From positions 62,001-126,000 of the forward strand of contig NZ_LBJC01000024.1 of assembly GCF_004114535.1 (NCBI RefSeq): DNA of 64,000 bases, read 5' to 3'. Made by a program: the position numbers and the translations under genes. Below, one piece after another: positions 1-8,800 of this stretch. Position 1 is the stretch's first letter, and every line of letters begins with the position of its first letter. Below the pieces are notes generated by a model. It was not told the origin of the DNA. It worked only from the letters and a program-made list of their open reading frames with translations, and ran no database searches. The stretch is from Bradyrhizobium nanningense. GTDB lineage: Bacteria; Pseudomonadota; Alphaproteobacteria; Rhizobiales; Xanthobacteraceae.

Positions 1-117
1 AAGCCGGAAGACCGCGCCGCCCTCGGCATCGGCGAAGGTTTTATTCGCTTCTCGGCGGGGCTCGAGCATGCCGATGATCTGATCGAGGATCTGACCGCGG
101 CGCTGGAGAAGGCGTGA
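1..117 (+). CDS. metZ: C-terminus of Cys/Met-metabolism PLP enzyme (probable O-succinylhomoserine sulfhydrylase), partial
   Basis: The window opens inside a reading frame of 38 codons that ends in TGA at 115-117. Its tail reads GIGEGFIRFSAGLEHADDLI, which is the typical C-terminal strand and helix of the cystathionine gamma-synthase / O-succinylhomoserine sulfhydrylase family of PLP enzymes (serine or glycine followed by GLE and an aspartate-rich helix). The catalytic lysine lies outside the window, so the exact member cannot be proved. The metZ call rests on the neighbourhood: in Rhizobiales metZ commonly sits near apaG, hslO, argF and argD, all of which follow here. Confident about the family, moderately confident about metZ. 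Confidence 0.6.
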   Translation, partial: KPEDRAALGIGEGFIRFSAGLEHADDLIEDLTAALEKA

Positions 118-131
118 GCCGACGGAGGCCT

Positions 132-274
132 CGTAGGGTGGACTAGCCCTGCGACTGCGCGAAGCGCAGTTCGCACGGCGTAATCCACCAACTTCGGTCG
201 GCATCCGTTGATGCAGGGTGGGTTACGCCGAGCAGATTGCGCTTCGCGCATCTGCAGGGCTAACCGACCCTACG
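132..274. repeat. palindromic intergenic repeat (TAGGGTGG family)
   Basis: The segment starts CGTAGGGTGG and ends CCGACCCTACG, with further internal complementarity (GCGCGAAGCGCAG against the later GCTTCGCGCATCTGC). It fills the gap after the metZ-like gene. A related copy lies at 5049-5137. It resembles the dispersed palindromic elements found between genes in Bradyrhizobium. No coding signal is seen. Confidence 0.6.
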
Positions 275-280
275 GCACCG

Positions 281-1273
281 TTACATCGGCCGATACGTCC
301 GCACATCGGCCGGCACGTTCACGCCGAGCTTGATCTGGCCGACGGAGCGGATGATGTCGTCGCCGAGCAGCTGGGCGAAGCAGGCATAGCCCCAATCGTT
401 CATGTGCAGGCCGTCCGCAATGACGAAGCTCTCCACCGGGATCGATTGCTTCTCGTGCCAGTCGCGCATCACCTCGAAGCGCGGGAAGATGCCGACGTGA
501 CGAAGCTCGGCGACATTGCCGAGCAGCTTCACCATCTTGCCGGCGCTCTCCTTGCGCTGGTTGACGGCCGGCGAATATTGCGGATCGACCAGCACGATGT
601 CGGAATCACCGGCGGCCTGGATGCGGCTGATGCCGTCCTCGACCAGCTTTGCGGTCTCGCCGGGATCGAGATTGCGCAGCACGGCGTTGGTGCCGACCTG
701 CCAGATCACGAGATCCGGATGCACGTCGATTACCTGCGTCTGCAGGCGCTTCATCATCTCGGGCGCGTCCTCGCCGCCGACGCCGGCATTGACAACGGTG
801 ATGTCGGCGGTCGGATAGTGCCGGCGCAGCTGCGCGGCGAGGCGGTTCGGATAGTTGAACTCCGGCGAGCTGGCGCCGAAGCCTGCCGTCGACGACGAGC
901 CGAACGCGACGATGACGACGGGCTTGCCCGCGACGAGCTTGCCCGCGACATGCGGCAGCGAGCCCATCGCTTTCGATCCATCCTTCGGCGGCAGGCAAGG
1001 CACGCGGCTGAAAATGTCGGCGGCGGATTTGGCGACCTGCTTCACCTTGTCGATGGCGCGCGACGTGACGCCGCGTTGCTCCGGTGAGGTCACGGCCACG
1101 GTGGTCTGGGAGGGCGAAGCGGGAGCGGGATCAGCCGACTGCGCCGGTGCTTGTGTCGTCTGTGCGGCTTGCGTCTGCGCATGCGATTGCGCGGCCGGCG
1201 CCAGCAACAACAGCATTGCTGCTGCAGGCGCGGCCAGCCATGCCGTCAGGCAAAAAGGGCGGAGAGAACTCAT
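281..1273 (-). CDS. periplasmic SGNH/GDSL-type hydrolase
   Basis: This 330-aa protein has an N-terminal signal peptide (hydrophobic stretch around residues 9-29, likely cut after SHA), then a low-complexity Ala/Gln/Pro/Thr linker to about residue 60. A complete SGNH esterase fold follows: block I FGSSSTAG (candidate nucleophile Ser127), block II NAGVGG near 163, block III GTNA with Asn196, and the C-terminal DGLH (Asp288, His291) that supplies the rest of the triad. It should act in the periplasm as an esterase or acyl transferase on a polysaccharide or glycan. It is the last gene of a tight trio with a degenerate SGNH paralogue (12-nt gap) and an OpgC-like membrane acyltransferase, which suggests joint work on glucan or envelope acyl decoration. 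The substrate is not visible from sequence. Confidence 0.8.
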   Translation of the reverse strand: MSSLRPFCLTAWLAAPAAAMLLLLAPAAQSHAQTQAAQTTQAPAQSADPAPASPSQTTVAVTSPEQRGVTSRAIDKVKQVAKSAADIFSRVPCLPPKDGSKAMGSLPHVAGKLVAGKPVVIVAFGSSSTAGFGASSPEFNYPNRLAAQLRRHYPTADITVVNAGVGGEDAPEMMKRLQTQVIDVHPDLVIWQVGTNAVLRNLDPGETAKLVEDGISRIQAAGDSDIVLVDPQYSPAVNQRKESAGKMVKLLGNVAELRHVGIFPRFEVMRDWHEKQSIPVESFVIADGLHMNDWGYACFAQLLGDDIIRSVGQIKLGVNVPADVRTYRPM

Positions 1274-1285
1274 TAACGCTAGACC

Positions 1286-2065
1286 TCAATTTTGCTGCTG
1301 GGCCGGCTCCAGATGGGCTGCGTCGATCACGAACTGTGCCAACGCCCGGCCAAGGCAATCATGAACCTGTTTCGCCAGCTCGGGCCCGCGGGACGGGCTG
1401 AACAGGTCGAACTGACCCTGATCGTTCCACTGCCGCATGATCGCGAAACGATCGAACAACGGAATATCATGCTCCTGTGCCACCACGCGCATATTATCGA
1501 GAAACGGTTGGGCCGAGATCATCGTTTCGGTGCGCGGGCTGTACTGCAAATTCATCAAGACGACGTCGGCCCCTGCCTTTTGCAACGCAACAACCCCTGC
1601 GGTCACCGCGCTGCGAAATTCATCGGGATCGATGGATCGGATGGCGTCCACGGTCCCGGTCTGCCAGATCACCAAAGTAGGCGGTTTTGCTTCCATCAGC
1701 TTAACGAAGGTGGAGGCGGCCTCCTCCGCCGTTCGCTTGCTCTGTATTTCTACGGAGATGTGCACCACCTCGGATGCCGGCAGCTTCTCCTTGAGGATCG
1801 CCTCCATGCGCGCCGGATAGGAGCTGCTCTCCGACGACGGAATCGTGGTGGAGCGGCTGCCGACGACCAGGATCTCGAGCGGCTTGCCGGCCTTGACGGC
1901 GTCGGCGACCTTGGGAAGCTGACTTTCGCTGGTAAGCAGATAGGACGGCACTTCGCAGGTGGCGGGCGCAGTGGATGCCGCGGGCGCAGCATCACCCGCG
2001 CGCGCCGCAGGCGCGGCGAGGCTACCGCATAGCAGGATCAGGCTCAGGAGAACCTTCGCCTTCAT
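1286..2065 (-). CDS. SGNH-fold paralogue with lost catalytic residues
   Basis: This 259-aa protein carries a signal peptide (about residues 1-23, ending AARA) and aligns by eye with its downstream neighbour through the whole SGNH core: ILVVGSRSTT, PPTLVIWQTGT and MNLQYSPRTE match AFGSSSTAG, PDLVIWQVGT and VDPQYSPAVN. The catalytic blocks are eroded. The nucleophile position of block I is Arg71, the block II glycine segment reads ISVEIQ, the block III asparagine is Val139 (GTVD), and the DGLH motif is replaced by SPSRGP. It is probably not a hydrolase but may be a structural or substrate-holding partner. Its ATG shares a base with the stop of the upstream OpgC-like gene (TGATG), so the two are translationally coupled. 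Confidence 0.78.
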   Translation of the reverse strand: MKAKVLLSLILLCGSLAAPAARAGDAAPAASTAPATCEVPSYLLTSESQLPKVADAVKAGKPLEILVVGSRSTTIPSSESSSYPARMEAILKEKLPASEVVHISVEIQSKRTAEEAASTFVKLMEAKPPTLVIWQTGTVDAIRSIDPDEFRSAVTAGVVALQKAGADVVLMNLQYSPRTETMISAQPFLDNMRVVAQEHDIPLFDRFAIMRQWNDQGQFDLFSPSRGPELAKQVHDCLGRALAQFVIDAAHLEPAQQQN

Positions 2066-3303
2066 CAGCCCCCTCCCGCCAGATCGGCGTTCTTGGTTTT
2101 CGTGCCGCTCTTGTCAGCCACGCGCTTGTACCACGAAATCACCCAGGCTACGCCCCACATGATCAGCACCCCCGAGAGACTAATCAGCGCATGCATGGCT
2201 GCACCGCCGGAGACTTCGGCGAGAATGAAATGGCCGGCAAAGGCCAGGAAGACGCCGAGGCAGAAGATCTCGAGGGAGTGCTGCCCACATAGAATCAATG
2301 GCCGCAGCCAGCGCGATTTCAAGCCCGGCCAATCCCGGGGCAGGAAGCGCACGGTGAGCGCCGCCAGCGCCAGGAAATGCGTGAAGCGCAGCACGTCCAG
2401 GTCGGTCTTGTCGATCGGGTACATCCACTGCTCGATCCGCTTCGGCATGAATTGGGAGAGCTGCGGCACGTACCAGGTCAGCGTCACGTAGAACGCCGCG
2501 GCGAGATAGGCGATCGAGATCCACATCGTCACCGGAGAGGCCAGGATACGCGACATCCGGCGCGCACCTCCGAGCGCGCACCATGCACCGAACACGAACA
2601 GCAATTGCCAGGCCAACGGATTGAACGCCCAGAAGCCATTCGGATAGGCGGAGAAGTAGAGGTCGAATTCCCAGGTCACCGCATAGAGCACGACCGAGAG
2701 GCCGAGCGTGACGTCCGGCCGCCACTTCATCGAATAAAGGATCAGCGGCAACGCCAGCATCAGCACGATGTAGAGCGGCAGCACGTCCATGTTGACGGGA
2801 CGGAAGCGCAACAGCAGCGCCTGCACGATGGTGACGTCGGGCTGCTTGAGGAAATCCATGATCCCCATCTCTTCGGTGTAGAGCGGGTTCTCGAAGCTGG
2901 TCGCCACATAGGAGATCTCGGCGAGGAAGATCGTGAACAGGAAGACATGGGCGACGTAGATCTGCCAGACGCGTCGCAGGATGCGCGCGGTGGCGATGAC
3001 GAAGCCGCTCTCCAGCATCGCCCGGCCATAGACGAAGGCGGCGGTGTAGCCGGAGATGAAGATGAAGATCTCCGTGGCGTCGCTGAAGCCGTAATTACGG
3101 ATCGTGAACCAGGTCAAAAGACTGGTCGGCAGATGGTCGATGAAGATCAGCCACAGCGCGAGCCCGCGGAACAGATCGAGCCGAAGCTCGCGCTCACCGA
3201 TGGTGGGCAGCGTGATGGCCGGCGCCCTCGCGCGCGGCTTCGCCTCCGCGGGCTTGGCGGTTCCCGTGATCGTCGATCCCGTCACTTGGTCGGCAATGGT
3301 CAT
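2065..3303 (-). CDS. opgC: OpgC-like membrane protein (glucan-modifying acyltransferase family)
   Basis: The protein has about ten hydrophobic segments. Its first conserved block, LRLDLFRGLALWLIFIDHLP, followed by FIFISGYTAAFVYGRAM, is characteristic of the OpgC domain, a relative of the acyltransferase-3 family. OpgC of Rhodobacter and relatives adds succinyl groups to osmoregulated periplasmic glucans, and Bradyrhizobium makes substituted cyclic beta-glucans, so that is the likely pathway. I place the start at the ATG at 3303 (MTIADQV). An upstream ATG at 3363 would add 20 residues of non-conserved sequence, and neither has a convincing ribosome site. It is first in a trio with two periplasmic SGNH proteins. 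In other bacteria membrane acyltransferase and SGNH domains are often fused, so this looks like the split version. Confidence 0.8.
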   Translation of the reverse strand: MTIADQVTGSTITGTAKPAEAKPRARAPAITLPTIGERELRLDLFRGLALWLIFIDHLPTSLLTWFTIRNYGFSDATEIFIFISGYTAAFVYGRAMLESGFVIATARILRRVWQIYVAHVFLFTIFLAEISYVATSFENPLYTEEMGIMDFLKQPDVTIVQALLLRFRPVNMDVLPLYIVLMLALPLILYSMKWRPDVTLGLSVVLYAVTWEFDLYFSAYPNGFWAFNPLAWQLLFVFGAWCALGGARRMSRILASPVTMWISIAYLAAAFYVTLTWYVPQLSQFMPKRIEQWMYPIDKTDLDVLRFTHFLALAALTVRFLPRDWPGLKSRWLRPLILCGQHSLEIFCLGVFLAFAGHFILAEVSGGAAMHALISLSGVLIMWGVAWVISWYKRVADKSGTKTKNADLAGGG

Positions 3304-3402
3304 CGGGGCCCAAAAACCCTTCCGCAAATCGCGACGTCTCGAGGAGTGTACCGGTCCGGTCATTGTACCGCAAAGCGGCCGGATACTATGGGGGATCTCT
3401 CG

Positions 3403-3461
3403 CGGGCGTTTCCCTTTGGGGTATTTCCTGCGGGTGTTTCCCTCGTGGGTGTCATTCCCTT
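3403..3461. repeat. degenerate ~15-nt tandem repeat, four units
   Basis: Four imperfect units follow each other: GCGGGCGTTTCCCTTT, GGGGTATTTCCTGC, GGGTGTTTCCCTCGT and GGGTGTCATTCCCTT. Each is a GGG(T/C)GTTTCCC-like core. They lie in the short divergent gap between the OpgC-like gene and apaG, where the promoters of both must be. The role is unknown; slippage or a clustered binding site are possible. Confidence 0.55.
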
Positions 3462-3539
3462 CGAATTCTGGCGGGACGATGTCGCCAAAGCCGTCTGCGG
3501 CGTTTGGTTCCTGCGCCCGATTTCGGTATGGTAGCAGCC

Positions 3540-3932
3540 ATGTACCGCGCCGTGACCCGCCAGATCGAAGTGACCGTCGAGCCGAACTTTGTTCCGGAGC
3601 AGTCGTCGGCCGACCGCTCCCGCTACTTCTGGTCCTACACCATCGTCATCACCAATTCCGGCGAGGAGACCGTGCAGCTCAAGACGCGGCACTGGATCAT
3701 CACCGATGCCTCCGGCCGCCAGCAGGAGGTGAAGGGCGAAGGCGTGGTCGGCGAGCAGCCGATCCTGGCCCCCGGCGAACGGTTCGAATACACCTCCGGC
3801 GTCCCACTCTCGACCGCCTCCGGCTTCATGACCGGCCGCTACCAGATGGTCAGCGAAAGCGGCGAGCGCTTCGAGATCGACGTGCCGGCGTTCTCGCTGG
3901 ACAGCCCCGACAGCAAGCGGGTGTTGAATTAG
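3540..3932 (+). CDS. apaG: ApaG domain protein
   Basis: The 130-aa product matches ApaG in length and in its fibronectin-III-like beta-sandwich features: TRQIEVTVEPNFVPEQSS, YTIVITNSGEETVQL, RHWIITDASG, and the signature APGERFEYTSGVPL followed by MTGRYQMV. ApaG was linked genetically to cobalt/magnesium resistance in enterics; its molecular role is not settled. The start MYRAVT at 3540 is chosen because it gives the family length. An in-frame ATG at 3528 adds only four residues. It is divergent from the OpgC-like gene and belongs to the conserved metZ-apaG-hslO neighbourhood. Confidence 0.92.
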   Translation: MYRAVTRQIEVTVEPNFVPEQSSADRSRYFWSYTIVITNSGEETVQLKTRHWIITDASGRQQEVKGEGVVGEQPILAPGERFEYTSGVPLSTASGFMTGRYQMVSESGERFEIDVPAFSLDSPDSKRVLN

Positions 3933-3943
3933 GGGCACTCTCC

Positions 3944-4081
3944 TGTCCCGGACGCGCTACGGCACGCAGTGGCTCTGCGCAGAGCCGGGACCCAGAAGGC
4001 GACACCGGCGGTCGCAGTGAGATGGACCCCGGCTCAGCAGCACACCGATGAAGGAGCGCTGCGCTGCGTCCGGGGCACGAG
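3944..4081. repeat. palindromic intergenic repeat (TGTCCCGGACGC family), copy 1
   Basis: The element opens TGTCCCGGACGCGC, contains GCAGAGCCGGGACCC in the middle, and closes GCTGCGTCCGGGGCACGA, so its ends are inverted relative to each other. Related copies lie at 23829-23948, 41350-41487, 54095-54206 and 57846-57999, each in a gap between genes. Confidence 0.7.
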
Positions 4082-4112
4082 AACGAAGTGAGGCGCGCGC
4101 TCTCTCAGCGTC

Positions 4113-4229
4113 GTCATTGCGAGCGCAGCGACTTGTCCGCCGAAGCCTTGGCGAAGGCGGAAGCAATCCAGAATCCCTCCGCGGAAAGACTCTGGATTGC
4201 TTCGTCGCAAGGGCTCCTCGCAATGACGG
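4113..4229. repeat. palindromic intergenic repeat (CATTGCGAGCG / CGCAATGAC family), copy 1
   Basis: The ends are GTCATTGCGAGCGCAGCG and CTCCTCGCAATGAC, with the internal pair GCAATCCAGA / TCTGGATTGC. The same architecture is present at 33559-33646 and 35178-35260, and a 40-bp miniature at 51251-51290. This copy carries an extra GTCCGCCGAAGCCTTGGCG insert in its left arm. Confidence 0.7.
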
Positions 4230-4266
4230 AGTGTGAGCCCGACCGCTTGCTTCTCCAAGTGACGCT

Positions 4267-4367
4267 GTCATTCCCTGCGAAAGCGGGGAATCCAGTACGC
4301 CGCGACTTCTCGGTTCAATCACAACTACCTCTGGAATACTGGATCGCCCGCCTTCGCGGGCGATGAC
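4267..4367. repeat. palindromic intergenic repeat (GTCAT...ATCCAGTACGCCGCG family), copy 1
   Basis: The element begins GTCATTCCCTGCGAAAGC and ends CTTCGCGGGCGATGAC, with the internal pair ATCCAGTA / TACTGGAT. A second copy of the same design is at 22211-22313, where the arms read GTCATGCCCCGG and CCGGGCGACGAC. Confidence 0.68.
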
Positions 4368-4369
4368 AC

Positions 4370-4930
4370 TGAGTGCGTGGTGGCAGACGCGCCTTCGCAG
4401 CCTCGCGGCGCGTTTCGCCCGAGCTTTGCTTCGTTGCTCCACCCTCAAAGCCAAGAGGGCACAGGGAAGGCCGGGTGCTGACCTCGCACCCGCGGTCCGC
4501 TGCGCGAAAAGCGCACGCAGGAAGAACCGCACAGCAGCATACAGGTGGTGCCGATCACTCGGCCTTCCCTGCGCGATGGTCGGACGGCTTATGCCGTGAT
4601 CTCCCGGGAGCCGAACTTTCCTTCTGGCCTCCCTCGCCCCGCGAATTGGATGATGCAGTCCGCCCGGTTGGGCTCGTTCGCATCTTCGCAAGGCTTGACC
4701 GTAGCAACGACGGCCAGGACCACACGGTTTTGCCGTACGCACGGCCCGCCATGTCGCCGCAGTTTTTCCAGCCCTGTCGACGAAGCCGGAAACCCACAGA
4801 CGAGACGAAGCCTAGCAGCGCCGTTCGTCCGCACGCGGGGTTCGAGCTCACAGGGACTACCCGCCCTGCCCGCCCCATCTCGTGCCGACGCTGCCGCGTC
4901 CACCGCAAGCCCGGCTCGCGAACGTGACGA
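4370..4930. other. non-coding region with a strongly structured core (candidate structured RNA or large repeat)
   Basis: No credible gene lies here. The core 4441-4610 is packed with inverted repeats: CCCTC/GAGGG (4442-4446 with 4455-4459); a long outer stem AGGGAAGGCCG/CGGCCTTCCCT (4463-4473 with 4560-4570), extendable to 15 bp with one mismatch, around an 86-nt loop; inside it GGTGC/GCACC (4474-4478 with 4486-4490) and TGCGC-GAAAA-GCGCA (4501-4515); then ACGGC-TTAT-GCCGT (4584-4597) and the palindrome CTCCCGGGAG (4601-4610). The minus strand also holds a short open frame beginning MRTAKPCGP at 4742. From memory, similar sequences recur in other Bradyrhizobium genomes, often annotated as spurious small proteins; I cannot verify that here. 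The strand of any transcript is uncertain. Confidence 0.5.
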
Positions 4931-5048
4931 CACATGATCGCCCCTCTTGGTGAGCCGGGATGGTCGACACATACGCTAAAACCGAATTTCGGTAAAGTGG
5001 AATATTTTCGCGGGGAGAGGTTGACAGCGGGCGACACAGCAAGGTGCC

Positions 5049-5137
5049 GTAGGGTGGGCAAAGCGAAGCGTGCCCACGTCTTTCGCCGTCGTCGAGAGCT
5101 CGTGGGCACGGCGCAAGAGCGCCTTTGCCCACCCTAC
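5049..5137. repeat. palindromic intergenic repeat (TAGGGTGG family), copy 2
   Basis: The left arm GTAGGGTGGGCAAAGCG and CGTGCCCACG are matched by CGTGGGCACGG and TTTGCCCACCCTAC on the right, giving a nearly complete inverted repeat of about 89 bp. It ends just before the 3' end of hslO and could serve as a transcript end for that leftward operon. Confidence 0.7.
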
Positions 5138-5147
5138 CGAGAGCTCG

Positions 5148-6167
5148 CTACGCGTCTTCCACGCCCGCCTCGTGCGGGGTGAACTGGTACACCGAGCTGC
5201 AGAACTCGCAGGTCACGACGACCTTGTCGTCCTTGACCATGGCGGCGCGGTCGTCGGGCGAGAAGCTCTTCAGCATCGCGGCGACTGCATCGCGCGAGCA
5301 GGAGCACTGCGCCTTGAAAACCAGCGGATTGAACACGCGCACGCCGCGCTCGTGGAACAGGCGAAACAGCAGCCGCTCGCCGGAGAGCTCGGGATCGATC
5401 AGCTCGACGTCCTCGACGGTCTCGATCAGCGAACGCGCCTCGACCCAGGCGTCGTCCTCGGTGACGGCATGCACCTCGACGCCATCAGGGGCATCACCGG
5501 GATGCAAGTCCGCCTGCCGCGCGCGCTCCGGCGCCTTCGGCAGAAACTGCATCAGCATGCCGCCGGCGCGCCAGCGGTGCTTGCCGCCGTCGCTGGAGCG
5601 CCACTCCTCGCCGACAGCAAGGCGCACGCGCGTCGGGATCTGCTCGGAGCGCAGGAAATATTCGTGGGCGGCGTCTTCCAGGCTGCCGCCGTCGAGCGCG
5701 ACCAGACCCTGGTAGCGGCTCATGTCGGGGCCCTGGTCGATGGTCATGGCAAGATGACCGCGCCCGAGCAGCGCGCCGGAGTGCATGCGGGATTCTTGGG
5801 CGTCGCCGAGGCGCGCGGCATCGAAGCGCGCATAGGCGCGCAGGCGATCCGGCGCCTGATAGTCCACCACCAGGAACGACACCGGACCGTCGGTCTGGGC
5901 CTGCAGGATGAAGCGGCCCTCGAATTTCAGCGCGCTGCCGAGCAGCGTCGTCAGCACGATGGCCTCGCCGAGCAGCTTGCCGACCGGTGCCGGGTAATCG
6001 TGCTTGGTCAGGATGTCGTCGAGCGCCGGACCAAGCCGCACCAGCCGGCCACGCACGTCGAGCGCGTCGACCTCGTAGGGCAGCACGGCGTCATCGATCG
6101 GAACTGCTGATGGCGCGCGAACCGGACCTTCGGACCCGGTTTTCATGTCAGGGGATTGGGAAACCAT
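5148..6167 (-). CDS. hslO: Hsp33 redox-regulated molecular chaperone
   Basis: The 339-aa product has the Hsp33 fold, with a C-terminal zinc-binding redox switch: C288-S-C290 and C320-E-F-C323 (QCSCS and VTCEFCSS). In Hsp33 these four cysteines bind zinc when reduced; oxidation releases zinc and activates holdase function against protein aggregation in the cytoplasm. The N-terminal 20-25 residues are a non-conserved extension; an internal start is possible. It is downstream of argD and argF on the same strand, in the arrangement usual for Rhizobiales, but separated from argF by a 325-bp gap filled by a palindromic repeat, so it may have partly independent expression. Confidence 0.95.
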   Translation of the reverse strand: MVSQSPDMKTGSEGPVRAPSAVPIDDAVLPYEVDALDVRGRLVRLGPALDDILTKHDYPAPVGKLLGEAIVLTTLLGSALKFEGRFILQAQTDGPVSFLVVDYQAPDRLRAYARFDAARLGDAQESRMHSGALLGRGHLAMTIDQGPDMSRYQGLVALDGGSLEDAAHEYFLRSEQIPTRVRLAVGEEWRSSDGGKHRWRAGGMLMQFLPKAPERARQADLHPGDAPDGVEVHAVTEDDAWVEARSLIETVEDVELIDPELSGERLLFRLFHERGVRVFNPLVFKAQCSCSRDAVAAMLKSFSPDDRAAMVKDDKVVVTCEFCSSVYQFTPHEAGVEDA

Positions 6168-6266
6168 GGCGCTCTATCTGGGGTCGGAGGGTGGAAATGG
6201 AAGGGGGCGCGGGAGCGGCGTGTTCCGGATGCAGGTGAAGTTGTACGCAGCCACCACAAACGCGAT

Positions 6267-6455
6267 GTCGTCCCGGACAAGCGTAGCTCCCGATAACGCG
6301 TAGCGTTGTCTTGAGCGGAGCGCAGATCCGGGACCCATAACCACAAGCTGCGATTTGGCGAAGACTGCCTGCCTCTGGCCGCCATTCCACAAGAGAGATT
6401 CCGCGGTATGGGTCCCGGATCGGCGCGCGCTTGTGGCGCGCTTGTCCGGGACGAC
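6267..6455. repeat. palindromic intergenic repeat (GTCGTCCCGGACAAGCG family), copy 1
   Basis: The outer arms are GTCGTCCCGGACAAGCG and CGCTTGTCCGGGACGAC, and the inner arms GATCCGGGACCCATA and TATGGGTCCCGGATC, so the element can fold as one long cruciform. Other copies are at 9675-9856, 21121-21281, 29401-29587 and a shortened one at 62546-62618. It occupies the argF-hslO gap. Confidence 0.8.
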
Positions 6456-6492
6456 AATTGTATGCGAGGCGGCAGCCGGGCTTCCAGCGCGG

Positions 6493-7427
6493 CTACTTCA
6501 CCGCGTCGAAGCACCAGGCCAGAATGCCCTTCTGCGCGTGCAGGCGGTTTTCGGCCTCGTCGAACACGACCGATTGCGGGCCGTCGATCACCTCGTCGGT
6601 GACCTCCTCGCCGCGATGGGCTGGCAGGCAGTGCATGAACAGCGCATCGGGCTTGGCGAGCGACATCAGCTTGCCGTTGACCTGATAGGGCTTGAGCACG
6701 TTGTGGCGATGCTCGCCTTCCTTGTCGCCCATCGACACCCAGGTGTCGGTGACGACGCAATCGGCGCCGCGCACGGCGGCTTCCGGATCGGTGCCGAGCA
6801 CGATCGGCGCCCCGGTCGCCTTGATAAAGTCGCGCATCGCCTTTTTCGGCGCGAGCTCCGGAGGGGTCGCGACGTTGAGCTGAAACTTGAAGCGCTCGGC
6901 GGCATGGGCCCAGGACGCCAGCACGTTGTTGTCGTCGCCGGTCCAGGCCACCGTCTTGCCCTCGATCGGGCCGCGGTGCTCCTCAAAGGTCATGAGGTCG
7001 GCCATCACCTGGCAGGGATGCGAGCGCCGCGTCAGGCCGTTGATGACGGGCACGGTAGCGTTGGCCGCGAGCTCCAGCAGCGCCTCGTGATTGAGGATGC
7101 GGATCATGATGGCGTCGACATAGCGCGACAGCACGCGCGCGGTGTCGGCGATGGTCTCGCCGCGGCCGAGCTGCATCTCGGCGCCGGTGAGCATGATGGG
7201 CTCGCCGCCGAGCTGGCGCATGGCGACATCGAACGACACGCGCGTCCGGGTGGACGGGCGTTCGAAGATCATCGCCAGCGTCTTGCCTTCGAGCGGCTTG
7301 ACCGGCTGATGCGCTTTCTGCTTCGCCTTCATGGCGGAGGATGCGGCAAGCATGCGCTTGAGCTCCGACAGCGGCAGCTCGTTGATGTCGAGGAAGTGCT
7401 TCGGCGACTTGTTGGGGGACTTGCTCA

Positions 7428-7428
<1 letters not shown>
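6493..7428 (-). CDS. argF: ornithine carbamoyltransferase
   Basis: The 311-aa enzyme makes citrulline from ornithine and carbamoyl phosphate in arginine biosynthesis, in the cytoplasm. Visible signatures are the carbamoyl-phosphate loop FERPSTRTRVSFD, the HPCQ motif (RRSHPCQVMADL), the ornithine-loop region TDTWVSMGDKEGEH and the C-terminal HCLPAHRGEEV with the catalytic cysteine. Its ATG shares a base with the argD stop (TGATG), so the two genes are translationally coupled. Length and all motifs are normal for the family. Confidence 0.97.
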
Positions 7429-8636
<1,208 letters not shown>

Positions 8637-8712
8637 GACGTTCACTTGAATGTTGCGGACGGTGTGACGCGTGCATTGCGCAACGCACCATTGACCGGCC
8701 CGGAAAACGAAA

Positions 8713-8737
8713 CGTGCCGCCTTTTAAGGGCGGCACG
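8713..8737 (-). terminator. leader hairpin with T-rich tail before argD (possible attenuator)
   Basis: Arms CGTGCCGCC (8713-8721) and GGCGGCACG (8729-8737) form a perfect 9-bp stem around a 7-nt loop. Read on the minus strand the hairpin is followed by TTTCGTTTT, the pattern of an intrinsic terminator. Because gcrA is divergent, there is no upstream leftward gene to terminate, so the element would lie in the argD leader about 77 nt before the start codon. Confidence 0.5.
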
Positions 8738-8800
8738 CGGCACTATCTTATGCCTGGTGAAACGGGTGTCAATGCCGCCCGGAAAGCCTCAGGAAACGCT

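Noticed and set aside
4113..4367. CRISPR array
   Set aside because: The repeats here are two different inverted-repeat elements, not direct repeats with regular spacers.
3957..4742. Minus-strand open frame of 261 codons beginning MRTAKPCGP
   Set aside because: It runs through three different palindromic repeats, has no ribosome site, and its translation is repeat-derived; the segment is better read as structured non-coding DNA.
5070..6110. Plus-strand open frame of 346 codons opposite hslO
   Set aside because: It covers hslO, whose zinc-switch cysteines are intact, and its own translation is rich in His/Arg/Ala without any family pattern.
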